The notes: generated by a model from the letters alone, not told the origin. A stretch of DNA of 64,000 nt from Niabella yanshanensis (GCF_034424215.1 NZ_CP139960.1:4774001-4838000); one strand, 5' to 3'. Shown: positions 43,350 through 52,970, numbered from the stretch's first letter. A program made the numbers and translations.

Positions 43350-43616
43350 ATGAAAAAGAAAACATTCGGTATTTGCATTGCAGCTGTTTCGGCGTTCACA
43401 GGGCTGTTTGCTACTATAGCTCCCAATGCAGAAGCAAAGGCCCTGGGTCAATGCAACCTTGTGGTAAGGTTTTACAAGCAAGGACAATTTGTATCGCAAC
43501 AGGTATATGTGGGCTACTCAAACGATTGCGGCGCCTGGCAAACTAATATGTTACAGAGAATTAATAACCTGGTAAACTATAATGGTTCTATAATGGATAG
43601 CAACGCCATATATTAG
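43350..43616 (+). CDS. Small secreted protein of unknown function
   Basis: 88 residues with a clear signal peptide (MKKKTFGICIAAVSAFTG, cleavage about residue 29 after AEA). The mature 55-60 residues contain two Cys (QCNLV and NDCGAW), possibly a disulfide. The protein has no recognised domain. It is transcribed alone and ends at a strong terminator. Confidence 0.6.
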   Translation: MKKKTFGICIAAVSAFTGLFATIAPNAEAKALGQCNLVVRFYKQGQFVSQQVYVGYSNDCGAWQTNMLQRINNLVNYNGSIMDSNAIY

Positions 43617-43639
43617 TGTTCCATAACCGTTTGGTAAAA

Positions 43640-43676
43640 GTGAAAGAGGATCTTAAGTGGATCCTCTTTCGCTTTT
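43640..43676. terminator. Bidirectional terminator between the small secreted gene and galM
   Basis: GTGAAAGAGGATC pairs with GATCCTCTTTCGC around TTAAGTG, with a T-rich tail on the plus strand. The two genes converge here. Confidence 0.85.
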
Positions 43677-43703
43677 ATAGAATAAGCCCTTGCAGAGCGA
43701 ACC

Positions 43704-44741
43704 TTATTTACCAGTGATGCGATAAACGGTCTTTGTATAATACTGCTCTCCCGGTCTTAATACCGTATCGGGAAATCCGGCAATTCTTATGGCATTCGGA
43801 TGCTTTTGCGTTTCATAACAGAAGCCGGAGAATGGTTGATATTGGGTTCCGTTTTTCCCTGTTATAACCGGTGCCCCTACAGCGTTGTAAAGGTGTACCA
43901 ATGGCTCGGTAGTAAAAACCTGCAGTTTGATATCCTGGTCATCTGAATAGGCCTCCGCAGCTACATTTTCGAGAGATGGATTGTCTAACGGAAAACTGAT
44001 ATCTATCCCGTTTTCATAATTTTCAATTTTACCGGTCTGTTTAAAATTTCTGAAATCATTCCTGGTACCGGCAACACTTAGTACTTTGCCAGTAGTGCAA
44101 TAATTGGAATCCTGCTCCAGGTAATGGCTGGCATTAATTTTAAGATGATGATCCTGGATATCGCCCTCGCCATTGTTTAAATTGAAATAGCTATGATGTG
44201 TAATGTTAACGGCGGTAGGTTTTGTGGTGGTTGCTTTCAATTCATAGCTTAATTCATTATTGTCATTAAGCCTGAAAAGTATCTGTGTTGTAAGTTCGCC
44301 GGGAAATCCCTCCTCACCATCGGCGCTTATATACTGGAGTACGAGCTCGTTGGCTAAAGAGGGAATCCGCTCCCACACTTTTTTATCAAACCCCTCTACG
44401 CCGCCATGCAACTGGAAGCCCGGGCTGGTGCTGTTGAGATTGTAATCGGTTCCATCAATTGTAATGGCCGATTTGTCGATGCGATTACCATAGCGGCCAA
44501 TAACAGCGCCAAAATAAGGATAGTTAGCAAGGTACGATTCGCTCCAGTATTGGGCCGGATCGTCGAACCCTAAAACAATATCATTGTAAGTGTTGTCGGA
44601 TTTCTTTATTTTTATCGCCATGATAATGGCGCCATAGTTCGTAATTTGTACGATGGTTCCTGCATCGTTTTTTAAAGAATAAACAAAAATGTCTTTCCCG
44701 TTTGGATGTTTGCCATGCTGTTGTTCTGATATTTCAACCAT
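43704..44741 (-). CDS. galM: Aldose 1-epimerase (galactose mutarotase)
   Basis: 345 residues. It interconverts alpha and beta anomers of aldohexoses. Family marks: TNYGAIIMAIKI near the start, GRYGNRIDKS, LHGGVEGFDKKVW (catalytic His region), THHSYFNLNNGEG (second His), and SGFCYETQKHPNAIR with the terminal Glu base region. No secretion signal is seen. It is divergent from galK with only 32 bp between starts, so the two are likely coregulated for galactose use. Confidence 0.95.
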   Translation of the reverse strand: MVEISEQQHGKHPNGKDIFVYSLKNDAGTIVQITNYGAIIMAIKIKKSDNTYNDIVLGFDDPAQYWSESYLANYPYFGAVIGRYGNRIDKSAITIDGTDYNLNSTSPGFQLHGGVEGFDKKVWERIPSLANELVLQYISADGEEGFPGELTTQILFRLNDNNELSYELKATTTKPTAVNITHHSYFNLNNGEGDIQDHHLKINASHYLEQDSNYCTTGKVLSVAGTRNDFRNFKQTGKIENYENGIDISFPLDNPSLENVAAEAYSDDQDIKLQVFTTEPLVHLYNAVGAPVITGKNGTQYQPFSGFCYETQKHPNAIRIAGFPDTVLRPGEQYYTKTVYRITGK

Positions 44742-44773
44742 ACATTTATTTTACATAAAAATATAGAATTGAT

Positions 44774-45931
44774 ATGACTATCGATAACCTGAAACTTGAA
44801 TTTGAAAAGAATTTTAACAAACCCGCCCAACATATTTTCTTTTGCCCCGGACGTGTAAACCTTATTGGAGAACATATTGATTATAACGGAGGGATGGTAA
44901 TGCCATGCGCTATTACTATGGGTACTACATTGCTGGTCGCAAAAAATGATGATAATATTTTCAGGTTCCGTGCTGTTGATTTCCCTGAAACAACCGATGT
45001 GGCCCGGCAAAGCAGTTACAGTAAAACCGGGTATGAGTGGTTTAATTATCCGGTAGGTGTGATCCACGAATTTACACAGGCTGGTGTTGAGCTGAGCGGA
45101 CTTGATTTTCTTTTTAGCGGTAACCTGCCTATAGGTTCAGGACTGTCTTCTTCTGCCTCTATTGAAGTATTAACGGCACATGCTTTAAATGAGTTGTTCA
45201 ACGGTGGGATGAGCAAGGTAGAACTGGCTTTATTGGGCAAGCGTGTAGAGAACGAATTTATGGGTTTAAACAGCGGTATTATGGACCAGTTTGCCGTAGC
45301 TATGGGTAAGGATTCTAACGCAGTATTGCTCAATTGCGATACCCTCGATTATGAATACCTGCCTTTTGAGATCGGCGATTATGTACTGGCGATTGTGAAT
45401 ACGAACAAGCCGCGCAAGCTGGTAGAATCGAAGTATAACGAGCGCTTTAATGAATGCAGAGCTGCGTTAAAGCAGTTGCAACAGGCATTGTCTGTAGATC
45501 ATTTATGTGAAGTAAGTATTGAAGACTTTAATAAACACCGGTCTCTTATTAACGATGCCACTGTGGAGAACCGGGCTTTGCATGTGATTTCGGAAGATCA
45601 GCGGGTAAAAGATGCGAGGCAAGCCCTGGTTTCGGGCAACATTAAAAGGTTCGGTGAACTCATGTATGCTTCACATGCGTCATTGCAAAGCCTTTATGAA
45701 GTGTCAGGTATAGAACTGGACACCATTGTAGATTTTTGTAAAACCTTTGATGACTGTATAGGAGCCCGTATGACCGGCGCTGGCTTTGGCGGTTGTGCTA
45801 TTGCTTTGGTTAAGAAGGAAAGCTTTGATGATTTTGGCGTACAACTAGCCAAATATTATAATGAAAAAGTGGGCTACCAACCTGGAATATTCTCTTCTGT
45901 AATAGCAGAAGGTGTGAGAACCATTGTATAA
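44774..45931 (+). CDS. galK: Galactokinase
   Basis: 385 residues, GHMP kinase. It phosphorylates galactose at C1. Galactose signature GRVNLIGEHIDYNGG (residues 26-40), ATP loop LPIGSGLSSSASIEV, NSGIMDQFAVAMG with the catalytic Asp, and GARMTGAGFGGCAIALV. No galT is adjacent. Terminator follows 18 bp after the stop. Confidence 0.96.
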   Translation: MTIDNLKLEFEKNFNKPAQHIFFCPGRVNLIGEHIDYNGGMVMPCAITMGTTLLVAKNDDNIFRFRAVDFPETTDVARQSSYSKTGYEWFNYPVGVIHEFTQAGVELSGLDFLFSGNLPIGSGLSSSASIEVLTAHALNELFNGGMSKVELALLGKRVENEFMGLNSGIMDQFAVAMGKDSNAVLLNCDTLDYEYLPFEIGDYVLAIVNTNKPRKLVESKYNERFNECRAALKQLQQALSVDHLCEVSIEDFNKHRSLINDATVENRALHVISEDQRVKDARQALVSGNIKRFGELMYASHASLQSLYEVSGIELDTIVDFCKTFDDCIGARMTGAGFGGCAIALVKKESFDDFGVQLAKYYNEKVGYQPGIFSSVIAEGVRTIV

Positions 45932-45949
45932 ACCTTTTCCGCTTTATTG

Positions 45950-45996
45950 TAAGGGCTGCAGCAATCAATTTAATAGCTGCAGCCCTTATTTTTTTC
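45950..45996. terminator. Bidirectional terminator between galK and the DUF6265-like gene
   Basis: TAAGGGCTGCAGC and GCTGCAGCCCTTA are perfect 13-base arms around a 13-base loop, followed by seven T. The flanking genes converge. Confidence 0.9.
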
Positions 45997-46010
45997 GTTT
46001 AACAGGTTTT

Positions 46011-46520
46011 TTATTGGGCTGTCTTTTTAAACGGAAATCCTTCTTTTCTTTCCTGGCCTTTAGCAAGGCCCGAAATTTCAGCGTACAAAGAGTCGTTTCC
46101 TATTTTTGTATAGGTTATTTGGGTAGGAAAGTCATGCTGAGGATTCTCGAAAACGAGTGCTTCGGCATCCTTAGATCTTAATTTAAAACTTACCGATTCG
46201 TTATCATGCTGTCCCTTGGTTTTTATAACACAGTGTATCTCGTTATTTCTTTGCTCCAGCTTTACCTGTTCATAAAAGATGGTGTCTTTCTGAGATACGA
46301 TAAAACTTTCGGCTGTATAAGTAGAATCATTCTCTTTGCGCCAGGTTTCAGTTGCCTTACCTATTTTCGAGCTGTCAGTCCAGGTGCCTAATAACCATGA
46401 AATGCTATCCAGCCTTTCATATGGGCTGGCTTTGACAGTCGCGGCTTTTTCTTTTGGTGTGGCATTGCAAGCAATCATACCAATAATAATGCTTATTGCC
46501 AACGGTAGTTTTGGATTCAT
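46011..46520 (-). CDS. DUF6265-like lipoprotein
   Basis: 169 residues from ATG 46520. Lipobox IIGMIAC, then an Ala/Lys linker. The domain has the lipocalin-like pattern LDSISWLLGTWTDSSKIGKATETWRKEND, IFYEQVKLEQRNNEIHCVIKTKGQ, and ALVFENPQHDFPTQITYTKIGNDSLYAEISG. The LLGTW…W and NPQHDFPxxIxY marks are those of the DUF6265 group. Role unknown; ligand binding is only inferred from fold type. Confidence 0.7.
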   Translation of the reverse strand: MNPKLPLAISIIIGMIACNATPKEKAATVKASPYERLDSISWLLGTWTDSSKIGKATETWRKENDSTYTAESFIVSQKDTIFYEQVKLEQRNNEIHCVIKTKGQHDNESVSFKLRSKDAEALVFENPQHDFPTQITYTKIGNDSLYAEISGLAKGQERKEGFPFKKTAQ

Positions 46521-46560
46521 AAAAAGTAAATATTGAATTTTTAAAAACAACTTAATGTGC

Positions 46561-46588
46561 CCGGTCCTAAGAACACTCTTAAGACCGG
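46561..46588. terminator. Hairpin downstream of the FAD oxidoreductase gene
   Basis: CCGGTC-C-TAAGA pairs with TCTTA-A-GACCGG around ACAC, just past the stop at 46596 on the minus strand. The T-run is short, so termination is probable rather than certain. Confidence 0.55.
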
Positions 46589-46595
46589 TAATTCT

Positions 46596-47708
46596 TTATA
46601 TCATTTCTGCCAGCATTTTTCCCATCATTGGGGCAAGCGCCACACCCATGCCGCCCAGGCGGATGCTACAGAAAGTACGGTCCGTCAATTGTTTCAAAAC
46701 AGGCGATTTGTCTGGCCCCATAGCCATAATACCGGCCCAGCGCTGTTGGATAGCGACGCGCTGCCCGGGGAGTATAACCTTGCTTAAAAAATCCTCTAAT
46801 GCCTGCTGTATAGGTAATGTGGTGAAGGCATCCAATGTGTATTCGGTTTCAATCGATGTATTGCGCGCACCGCCTAACAGGATCCGGTCATTCAGGTTCC
46901 TGAAATAATAAAAACCCTCATTATAATGAAAAACACCATTTAGCTTTAAACCGGGGATAGGCTCCGTCAATAAAACCTGTCCCCGCGCCGGTACTACTGC
47001 AATCTCCGGTAGCAGCGATTTACTGAAAGCATTGGTACAAAATACCAGATGTTGTGTGGATAGGGTTCTCTTATCACTTGTATTTAAGATAATATTGTCT
47101 TTGTTTTCGTCAAAGTTTTTTAACTCGGTTCCAAACATCACCTGCACGTCCATAGCAATCACTTTATGCATTAAAGCGGTCAGTAACTTACCGGGGTGTA
47201 GCGCTCCTTCAAAACGGTTTTCCAGCACATGGCTAATGCTTTCAAAGCCAAAATTCTCAATACATTCGTTTTTGGGTACAAAGGTTTCGGTAGCATTGGT
47301 AATATTATACAGCAATCCGTTGATATAGCTTAGCTTTTCAAGCGAGCTGTCATGAGTTAATAATTCGTATCCTCCTGTATTATGGTAATCAAAATCGATA
47401 TCATTGAAATGCTGGCGGATGATCTTCAGCCCTTCAAAACGCCAGCTAATCAGCTGGAGCGTCTTATCTACGCCCATTATTTCGATATCGGATAGTATTT
47501 CGGTAAGGCTGCCAAAACAGGCAAAACCGGCATTGCGGCCCGAAGCCCCGGCTGGCGTAGCTCCCCGCTCAATAATGGTTATTTTTTTTGAGGGATATTT
47601 TTGTTTCAGGTGCAGCGCTGCCCACAAGCCGCTAAAGCCTGCACCGACAATGACAATATCCTGGGGGGCATAAAATGTTTCTGCTTCCCAAATGCTTAAT
47701 TGTTGCAA
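46596..47708 (-). CDS. FAD-dependent amine/D-amino acid oxidase-type oxidoreductase
   Basis: 370 residues. FAD-binding motif IVIVGAGFSGLWAALHL near residues 18-34, then the DAO-type ERGATPAGASGRNAGFACFGS loop. The middle holds the substrate domain with FYYFRNLNDRILLGGARN, and the C-terminus WAGIMAMGPDKSPVLKQL…RLGGMGVALAPMMGKMLAEMI closes the FAD site. It probably oxidises a secondary or D-amine; the substrate cannot be told. Single gene. Confidence 0.88.
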   Translation of the reverse strand: MQQLSIWEAETFYAPQDIVIVGAGFSGLWAALHLKQKYPSKKITIIERGATPAGASGRNAGFACFGSLTEILSDIEIMGVDKTLQLISWRFEGLKIIRQHFNDIDFDYHNTGGYELLTHDSSLEKLSYINGLLYNITNATETFVPKNECIENFGFESISHVLENRFEGALHPGKLLTALMHKVIAMDVQVMFGTELKNFDENKDNIILNTSDKRTLSTQHLVFCTNAFSKSLLPEIAVVPARGQVLLTEPIPGLKLNGVFHYNEGFYYFRNLNDRILLGGARNTSIETEYTLDAFTTLPIQQALEDFLSKVILPGQRVAIQQRWAGIMAMGPDKSPVLKQLTDRTFCSIRLGGMGVALAPMMGKMLAEMI

Positions 47709-47777
47709 ATGATTTCTACTTTTATGAGCATAAATTTATCATTTTAATATTTTTCATTCAATATTTATTATTTTATC

Positions 47778-48185
47778 ATGGCTTATTGGTTGATCAAATC
47801 AGAACCGTTTAAATATAGCTGGGACCAGTTAGTAAAGGACAAGAAAACCGTATGGGATGGTGTACGCAATTATGCGGCAAGATTGAACCTGCGGGCCATG
47901 AAAAAAGGAGACCTGGCTTTTTTTTACCATAGTAACGAAGGCGTAGAGATTGTGGGCATTGCTAAAATAGTAAAGGAAGCTTTCCAGGATCCTACCACTG
48001 ACGACGATCGCTGGGTAGCAGTAGAAGTAGCCCCTCATAAAAAGTTAAAGAATCCGGTAACGCTCGCGCAGATAAAAGCTGAACCTAAATTAGCAGATAT
48101 GGACTTAGTGCGCTTAGGCAGGCTCTCTACGCAGTCGGTAAAACCGGAAGAGTGGGAACTGGTGCTGAAAATGGCCGGTGAGTAA
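47778..48185 (+). CDS. EVE domain-containing protein
   Basis: 135 residues, nearly the whole protein. MAYWLIKSEPFKYSWDQL at the start and WDGVRNYAARLNLRAMKKGDLAFFYHSNEG are characteristic. EVE domains bind modified bases in RNA or DNA; stand-alone ones are often housekeeping. No restriction gene is nearby, so a defence role is not supported. Confidence 0.92.
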   Translation: MAYWLIKSEPFKYSWDQLVKDKKTVWDGVRNYAARLNLRAMKKGDLAFFYHSNEGVEIVGIAKIVKEAFQDPTTDDDRWVAVEVAPHKKLKNPVTLAQIKAEPKLADMDLVRLGRLSTQSVKPEEWELVLKMAGE

Positions 48186-48428
48186 TCATTTCATCAGGCA
48201 AGGTTAGCTTTCTCCTTTAATTCCAACTTAATAATACTGCTCAAGTATCTCTTTCAAAAAACGGATGCCTAACCGTGTGAAATGTACAGACTGGTGTCAT
48301 AAAAATAGGGTCATAAAAAATTTAATGACATAGTTGTGGGCTTCGCGAAAGAATACCTGAAAATGTTATCATCTCAGGAAAACTTACAGTTGTTAGTTTT
48401 TGTTTAATATTGCACTTTCCAGTGCTGT
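48186..48428. other. Gap upstream of the hydroxylase gene
   Basis: No gene. Two copies of GTCATAAAAA lie at about 48296-48320, 16 bp apart, and an inverted AATGAC follows. A near-match -7 box TAATATTG lies about 20 bp before the ATG at 48429. Confidence 0.4.
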
Positions 48429-50201
48429 ATGAATAATTATAACAACGTAATAATAGATAGGTTACCCCGTCATTTGCGGCAATATATTGTGCCGCAGCAT
48501 TATCATCATTATACACCTATAGATCAAGCGGTTTGGCGTTATGTGATGCGGCAGAATTATAATTATTTAAAGGATGTTGCCTATTACCCTTATATACCAG
48601 GGCTAAAAAAAGCCGGCCTGACCATCGAACATATTCCTGACCTGCAAACTATGAACGATCATTTAAAGCAGATCGGATGGGGAGCGGTTACGGTAAATGG
48701 TTTTATACCCTCACAGGCCTTTATGGAGTTCCAGGCTTACAAAGTGTTGATCATTGCTGCCGACATACGACAGATTGAACATATTGAATATACACCCGCT
48801 CCCGATATTATTCATGAGTCGGCCGGACATGCGCCTATTATAGGCGAACCCGAATATGCCCGGTACCTGCAGTTTACGGGAGAAGTAGGCACCAAAGCCA
48901 TGAGCTCTAAAAAGGATCAGGAGTTATTTGAAGCCATTCGTAAGCTGGCGGTGCTGAAAGAACTGGCGGGAACGGGCGAAAATTTAATTAAGCAGGCCGA
49001 AGAGGAATTAATGCATATCCAGGCCAATATGGGGCAGCCCTCAGAAATGGCTTTGCTGGCCCGCCTGCATTGGTGGACTGTAGAGTATGGTTTGATTGGC
49101 GATCTCGACCATTATAAGATATATGGCGCGGGTCTCCTTTCTTCAATAGGTGAAAGTGTAAGTTGCATGAAGCCGGATGTGAAAAAGATCATGTATACAT
49201 TGGATGCGGTCCATTACGCTTATGATATCACGCAGCCCCAACCTCAATTATTTGTAACGCCGAATTTTGAGAACCTGGTAAATGTGCTGGATGAATTTGC
49301 CGATTCTCTTTCTTACAGGAGGGGAGGCGCCCTGGGCTTAAGAAGAGCTATTGAATGTGGAATGCCCTGTACTGCGGTCTATAGCTCCGGATTGCAGGTC
49401 TCGGGCGTCTTTGTTGGAAACCGGAAGGAGGAACATCTTTCGTATTTACAAACCAAAGGTGCCACCGCATTAGCTGTTAATCATACAGAACTGGAAGGCC
49501 ATGGTAAAGCTTATCATAAAGCTGGCTTTGGATCACCTGTTGGCAAATTAATAAATACAGGTAAGCCACTAGAGGCGTGCACGACCGGTGATTTAAAACA
49601 ACTGGGTATTGAAGAAGGACAGACTGCTGTACTACATTTTACTAACGGACTGGACGTTAGAGGTGTTGTTGGAGAGATCCTCTTGAATGACAATAAAATT
49701 ATTTTGATCCGCTTTACTGAATGTGAAGTAAAAGACACCAATACAGGTCAGGTATTATTTGAGCCCACCTGGGGACGATACGATATGGCTGTTGGTGAGC
49801 AGATCGTTTCCGTATTTGCGGGCGCTGCTGATAAGGACGCTTTTGAACAGGTAACCTTGCTGCCCAAAGAAATGCCCCTGTCTTCTTACACCGAAGAGCA
49901 ACGCGCCTTACATCAGCTATATCTGCAGGTACGTAATGTAAGAGAGGGAAACGCTATGAAGAGTGACCTGGTAAATGTATGGGCTAAAATAAAAACCAAT
50001 CACGCTCATGACTGGCTTTGTGCTATTGAAATATTAGAGCTGGTGAAAGATCAACCGCTGTTGGAGGATTTGAGGTTTGAAGTGGAAGACTATCTCGAAC
50101 AACTGAAAACTATTCAGCCAGGTCTATCAAAACTAATCGATGATGGTTTAAATACCATGAACCAGATTGCTATCCTCCCGGGAGTGCATACTGACTTATA
50201 G
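48429..50201 (+). CDS. phhA: Aromatic amino acid (phenylalanine) hydroxylase, long Bacteroidota type
   Basis: 590 residues, about twice bacterial PhhA. It should make tyrosine from phenylalanine using a pterin and Fe(II). The iron ligands are visible as His129 and His134 (IIHESAGHAPII) and Glu219 (LHWWTVEYGL). The His134-Glu219 distance is larger than the 40 residues in human PAH because of an insertion. SYRRGGALGLRRAIECGMP and a C-terminal half with no recognised catalytic motif follow. The other tyrosine-degradation genes lie 4-12 kb downstream, so its role is probably catabolic. Confidence 0.85.
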   Translation: MNNYNNVIIDRLPRHLRQYIVPQHYHHYTPIDQAVWRYVMRQNYNYLKDVAYYPYIPGLKKAGLTIEHIPDLQTMNDHLKQIGWGAVTVNGFIPSQAFMEFQAYKVLIIAADIRQIEHIEYTPAPDIIHESAGHAPIIGEPEYARYLQFTGEVGTKAMSSKKDQELFEAIRKLAVLKELAGTGENLIKQAEEELMHIQANMGQPSEMALLARLHWWTVEYGLIGDLDHYKIYGAGLLSSIGESVSCMKPDVKKIMYTLDAVHYAYDITQPQPQLFVTPNFENLVNVLDEFADSLSYRRGGALGLRRAIECGMPCTAVYSSGLQVSGVFVGNRKEEHLSYLQTKGATALAVNHTELEGHGKAYHKAGFGSPVGKLINTGKPLEACTTGDLKQLGIEEGQTAVLHFTNGLDVRGVVGEILLNDNKIILIRFTECEVKDTNTGQVLFEPTWGRYDMAVGEQIVSVFAGAADKDAFEQVTLLPKEMPLSSYTEEQRALHQLYLQVRNVREGNAMKSDLVNVWAKIKTNHAHDWLCAIEILELVKDQPLLEDLRFEVEDYLEQLKTIQPGLSKLIDDGLNTMNQIAILPGVHTDL

Positions 50202-50233
50202 GTCGACTGAAAAATACATAGTCTACCAGTGTA

Positions 50234-50854
50234 TTAATCATCATAAAAAGTGGCTATGCCCGTTGATATATTGTACATAGCAGGAACAATTTTGATGGCA
50301 TTGGTGTAAACATGCTGCCGTATAACGCTGCTTCGCTCTTCCAGTTGGCGGGCAGCCTGTTTAACATGTAGAAGCGCTACCTTATCCACAAAGGATTGAT
50401 TTTCCCCCGTTCGGTCAATTACTTCTGTTAGTTCCCGGGGGATACATGTTTGTATGTCGCTTAATAAAGAATATAGGTTTTCCATTCCTGTAAAATTGCA
50501 GGCCGCTTTAACTGCAGCGCAACAAGTGTGGCCCATCACCACAATTAGTTTAATATGGGCCACAGCAACAGTATACTCCAGCGAACCTAAAATGGGTTGT
50601 GTCGCTACATTCCCGGCCAGTCGCAGGGTGAAAATATTCCCGATACCCTGGTCGAAAATCAGCTCGGGAGTAGTACGGGAATCCATACAGGTTAGAACGG
50701 CCGCGAAAGGTGACGGATTTTGACTAACTGCATTTGCTTTTTGAAATAGACTTTGTATTTGAGATTGATTATTTTTAAAACGTTCATGTCCCTTTTTAAG
50801 TAAGTGCAGCGCCTGCTTAGGCGTGATGTTTTGTTTGAAGTCTGTATTTTTCAT
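50234..50854 (-). CDS. Beta-class carbonic anhydrase
   Basis: 206 residues. It hydrates CO2. Zinc and catalytic residues: Cys56, Asp58 and Arg60 in LTCMDSR, and His109 and Cys112 in MGHTCCAA. RLAGNV and SLEYTVAVAHIKLIVVMGH are typical. The C-terminal helix region is present. Convergent with the hydroxylase gene, 32 bp apart. Confidence 0.93.
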   Translation of the reverse strand: MKNTDFKQNITPKQALHLLKKGHERFKNNQSQIQSLFQKANAVSQNPSPFAAVLTCMDSRTTPELIFDQGIGNIFTLRLAGNVATQPILGSLEYTVAVAHIKLIVVMGHTCCAAVKAACNFTGMENLYSLLSDIQTCIPRELTEVIDRTGENQSFVDKVALLHVKQAARQLEERSSVIRQHVYTNAIKIVPAMYNISTGIATFYDD

Positions 50855-50934
50855 CTGTTTAGTTTTTTTATGAGGACAAATAATGGTTTGTAGTTTTAAT
50901 AAGGTTTGCCTGGTTCATATCATTTACCGCGTGT

Positions 50935-52854
50935 TTACATTTCGGTGGTTGATGCCTCGTCCTTTTTCTTTTCCTGCATCATTTGTATAAGCTGCATGCC
51001 CATTAGCCCGCTTAAACCACCATCTGTATTACCACTGCCATTTACAATTAAATCAGGGATGATCTTTATGCCACCTTTACTGATTTCTTCGGTTATCTTA
51101 TAACGGGTGAAGTTGTCCCCACCCATGGCTTTAACCTGCTGTTCATAGGCATGTGCGGTAGCGTTCCCAATCGCTTCTGTTTTTTCGGCTTCTGCTAAAC
51201 CTGTTTTACTGATACGTTCAGCATCTGCCGTTGCATTTAGTTTAGTGGCTTCAGCCTGTGCTCCAGCCCTTGCTTTTGTAGCCTCAGCTTCTGCATTAGC
51301 CCTCATTTTGATGGCGGCGGCTTCTGCGTCTACCTGTAGTTTCAGGCTATTGGCGTCGCCCTCTGCTTTTTTAACAAAGGCATCTGCGGTGCGTTGTGCT
51401 ATTTCCACGCTTTGCTGTGCTTTTACAATTTCTTTTTGCATATCGGCAATAGCAGTTTCTTTTTCCATACCCTGACGTTGTTCCTGCGCCATTCTTTGTA
51501 TCTGGTAGGTTTTTTGCTCTTCCTCCGCTATTTTCCTGTCGGTAAGTGTTTTCATTAATGCTTCCGGTGGTAGTATATCGCCGATTAAGGTATCTACGGC
51601 ATTCACATTATAATCATCCAGCACTGTCTTGATATGTTCTTTGGCTGATTGTTGTCTTTCCTTCCGTGTGCTCAGGAAGCTGATCACATCACTGTCTTGT
51701 GCTGAGTTGCGAAAGTAATTGCCTATAGTGGGTTCCAGCACCTGGCTTACCAGGTTGCTCATGCTGCCGAAACGCGCGATTACTTTTGGTGCTTCTGTTG
51801 CCGGTATATGAATGATTTGTGATACATCCAGGTTAAAGGGAAATCCATCTTTAGAACGTACTGTAATGGTGCTTAGATTTTTGTCCAGCTGATGCGATTC
51901 ATTCCGGGCATTGGCCCAGTTTAGTACCAGGTTTGTGGTAGGCACCAGTTCCAGCTTCATGGTATATTTGTTGATAGGGTACTTGCCGGGTCCGTAAGCG
52001 TCTATCCACACGCCACGATGGCCTTTACTTACAATATTCCCATGTCTGAAATGTTCTCCCGTAAGGTCTTTGCCATCATCACCAATATAGCTGATTACCA
52101 CACCTACAAAACCTATAGGCACATCGGTCATAGGAATTTCTTCAACCTGTACTGCCCAGGGATTCAGGTTATAGCTCCCGGCCAGAATAATTGCAGGCTG
52201 CAAACCCCGGCAACCGCCATTTTGCAGGAAGGTATCAATGTCCTGAAAGTTGTTATGTCCTTCAATCGTACGGCCAGCAATTTGCCCGCTTTCAATAGGG
52301 CGGCCATCAAGCGTAGTTACAATACCTACCATGTTCTCTTCAATCATTACCATATCTGCAATGGTTACGGTAAATGCGAGTGAGTTAATACGGTAGGTGC
52401 CGGCAGTAATATAAGCAGTTTGTCTTCCTTTCTGTCCCTGGTTTCTCAGGAACTTTTCAGCATCCTGGAAATTGTCTGAATCTACTTTTCTTGCCAGGAT
52501 AGAGCCCGTAGGGATTTCAACGCCATCGTTCGCAAGTACCAATCCTATTTTACCTTCAGGTATGATGGTAAATGGTTCCATAATTACCCGGTACTGCCAG
52601 GGCCACATGCTCCAATATAATCCGGGTGCCAGCGTAGCTGCCTGGTAGCCTGCCTCCCCGTTAATAGCAATAATGCGTCCGTCGGGTAGTTTACGATGGC
52701 GTCCAAGCAGCACAAATTTTTTGGTTACAAGACCCAGCTTATTTTCAGGTACAATCACCATACCCAAAAGAAAGCGAAGGATTAACTTATAAAAGAGCAG
52801 CGCAAAAATGACCGTTACCCACCAGTACTGCGTGAAATAATTTTGTAAAATCAT
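50935..52854 (-). CDS. Flotillin-like SPFH domain membrane protein
   Basis: 639 residues. An N-terminal membrane segment (about residues 10-35) anchors a large extracytoplasmic or cytoplasmic SPFH part with two internal repeats (FTIIPEGKIGLVLANDG and VMIEENMVGIVTTLDG, each followed by a …FQD…FLxNxGxxGxQ segment). The C-terminal 250 residues form a long Ala/Glu/Lys-rich coiled coil (EAEATKARAGAQAEATKL). Flotillin relatives scaffold membrane microdomains. It is divergent from the hypothetical gene at 52999, and the four-repeat operator candidate lies between them. Confidence 0.85.
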   Translation of the reverse strand: MILQNYFTQYWWVTVIFALLFYKLILRFLLGMVIVPENKLGLVTKKFVLLGRHRKLPDGRIIAINGEAGYQAATLAPGLYWSMWPWQYRVIMEPFTIIPEGKIGLVLANDGVEIPTGSILARKVDSDNFQDAEKFLRNQGQKGRQTAYITAGTYRINSLAFTVTIADMVMIEENMVGIVTTLDGRPIESGQIAGRTIEGHNNFQDIDTFLQNGGCRGLQPAIILAGSYNLNPWAVQVEEIPMTDVPIGFVGVVISYIGDDGKDLTGEHFRHGNIVSKGHRGVWIDAYGPGKYPINKYTMKLELVPTTNLVLNWANARNESHQLDKNLSTITVRSKDGFPFNLDVSQIIHIPATEAPKVIARFGSMSNLVSQVLEPTIGNYFRNSAQDSDVISFLSTRKERQQSAKEHIKTVLDDYNVNAVDTLIGDILPPEALMKTLTDRKIAEEEQKTYQIQRMAQEQRQGMEKETAIADMQKEIVKAQQSVEIAQRTADAFVKKAEGDANSLKLQVDAEAAAIKMRANAEAEATKARAGAQAEATKLNATADAERISKTGLAEAEKTEAIGNATAHAYEQQVKAMGGDNFTRYKITEEISKGGIKIIPDLIVNGSGNTDGGLSGLMGMQLIQMMQEKKKDEASTTEM

Positions 52855-52929
52855 AAGATGTGTTTTTAGTTTAATAAATAGTTTTTTTTAAAAATTCTTA
52901 CACGAACTTCGCCTGAGCCTTCAATAAAA

Positions 52930-52970
52930 AAGTCTTATAAAAGTCGTATTTAGTCAGATTAAAGTCTTAT
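52930..52970. promoter_or_regulatory. Four direct repeats in helical phase (AAGTCTTAT type)
   Basis: Nine-base repeats start at 52930 (AAGTCTTAT), 52941 (AAGTCGTAT), 52951 (TAGTCAGAT) and 52962 (AAGTCTTAT). The spacings are 11, 10 and 11 bp, one helical turn each. They sit in the 144-bp gap between the divergent flotillin-like gene and the gene at 52999, ending 28 bp before the latter's ATG. This is the layout of a cooperative activator or repressor site. Confidence 0.6.

Noticed and set aside
44672-45067. 131-residue minus-strand frame across galM/galK starts
   Set aside because: It overlaps two well-supported genes and the 32-bp promoter gap between them.
47778-48185. EVE gene considered as part of a defence island
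   Set aside because: No restriction, methylase or nuclease partner lies nearby; neighbours are metabolic genes.
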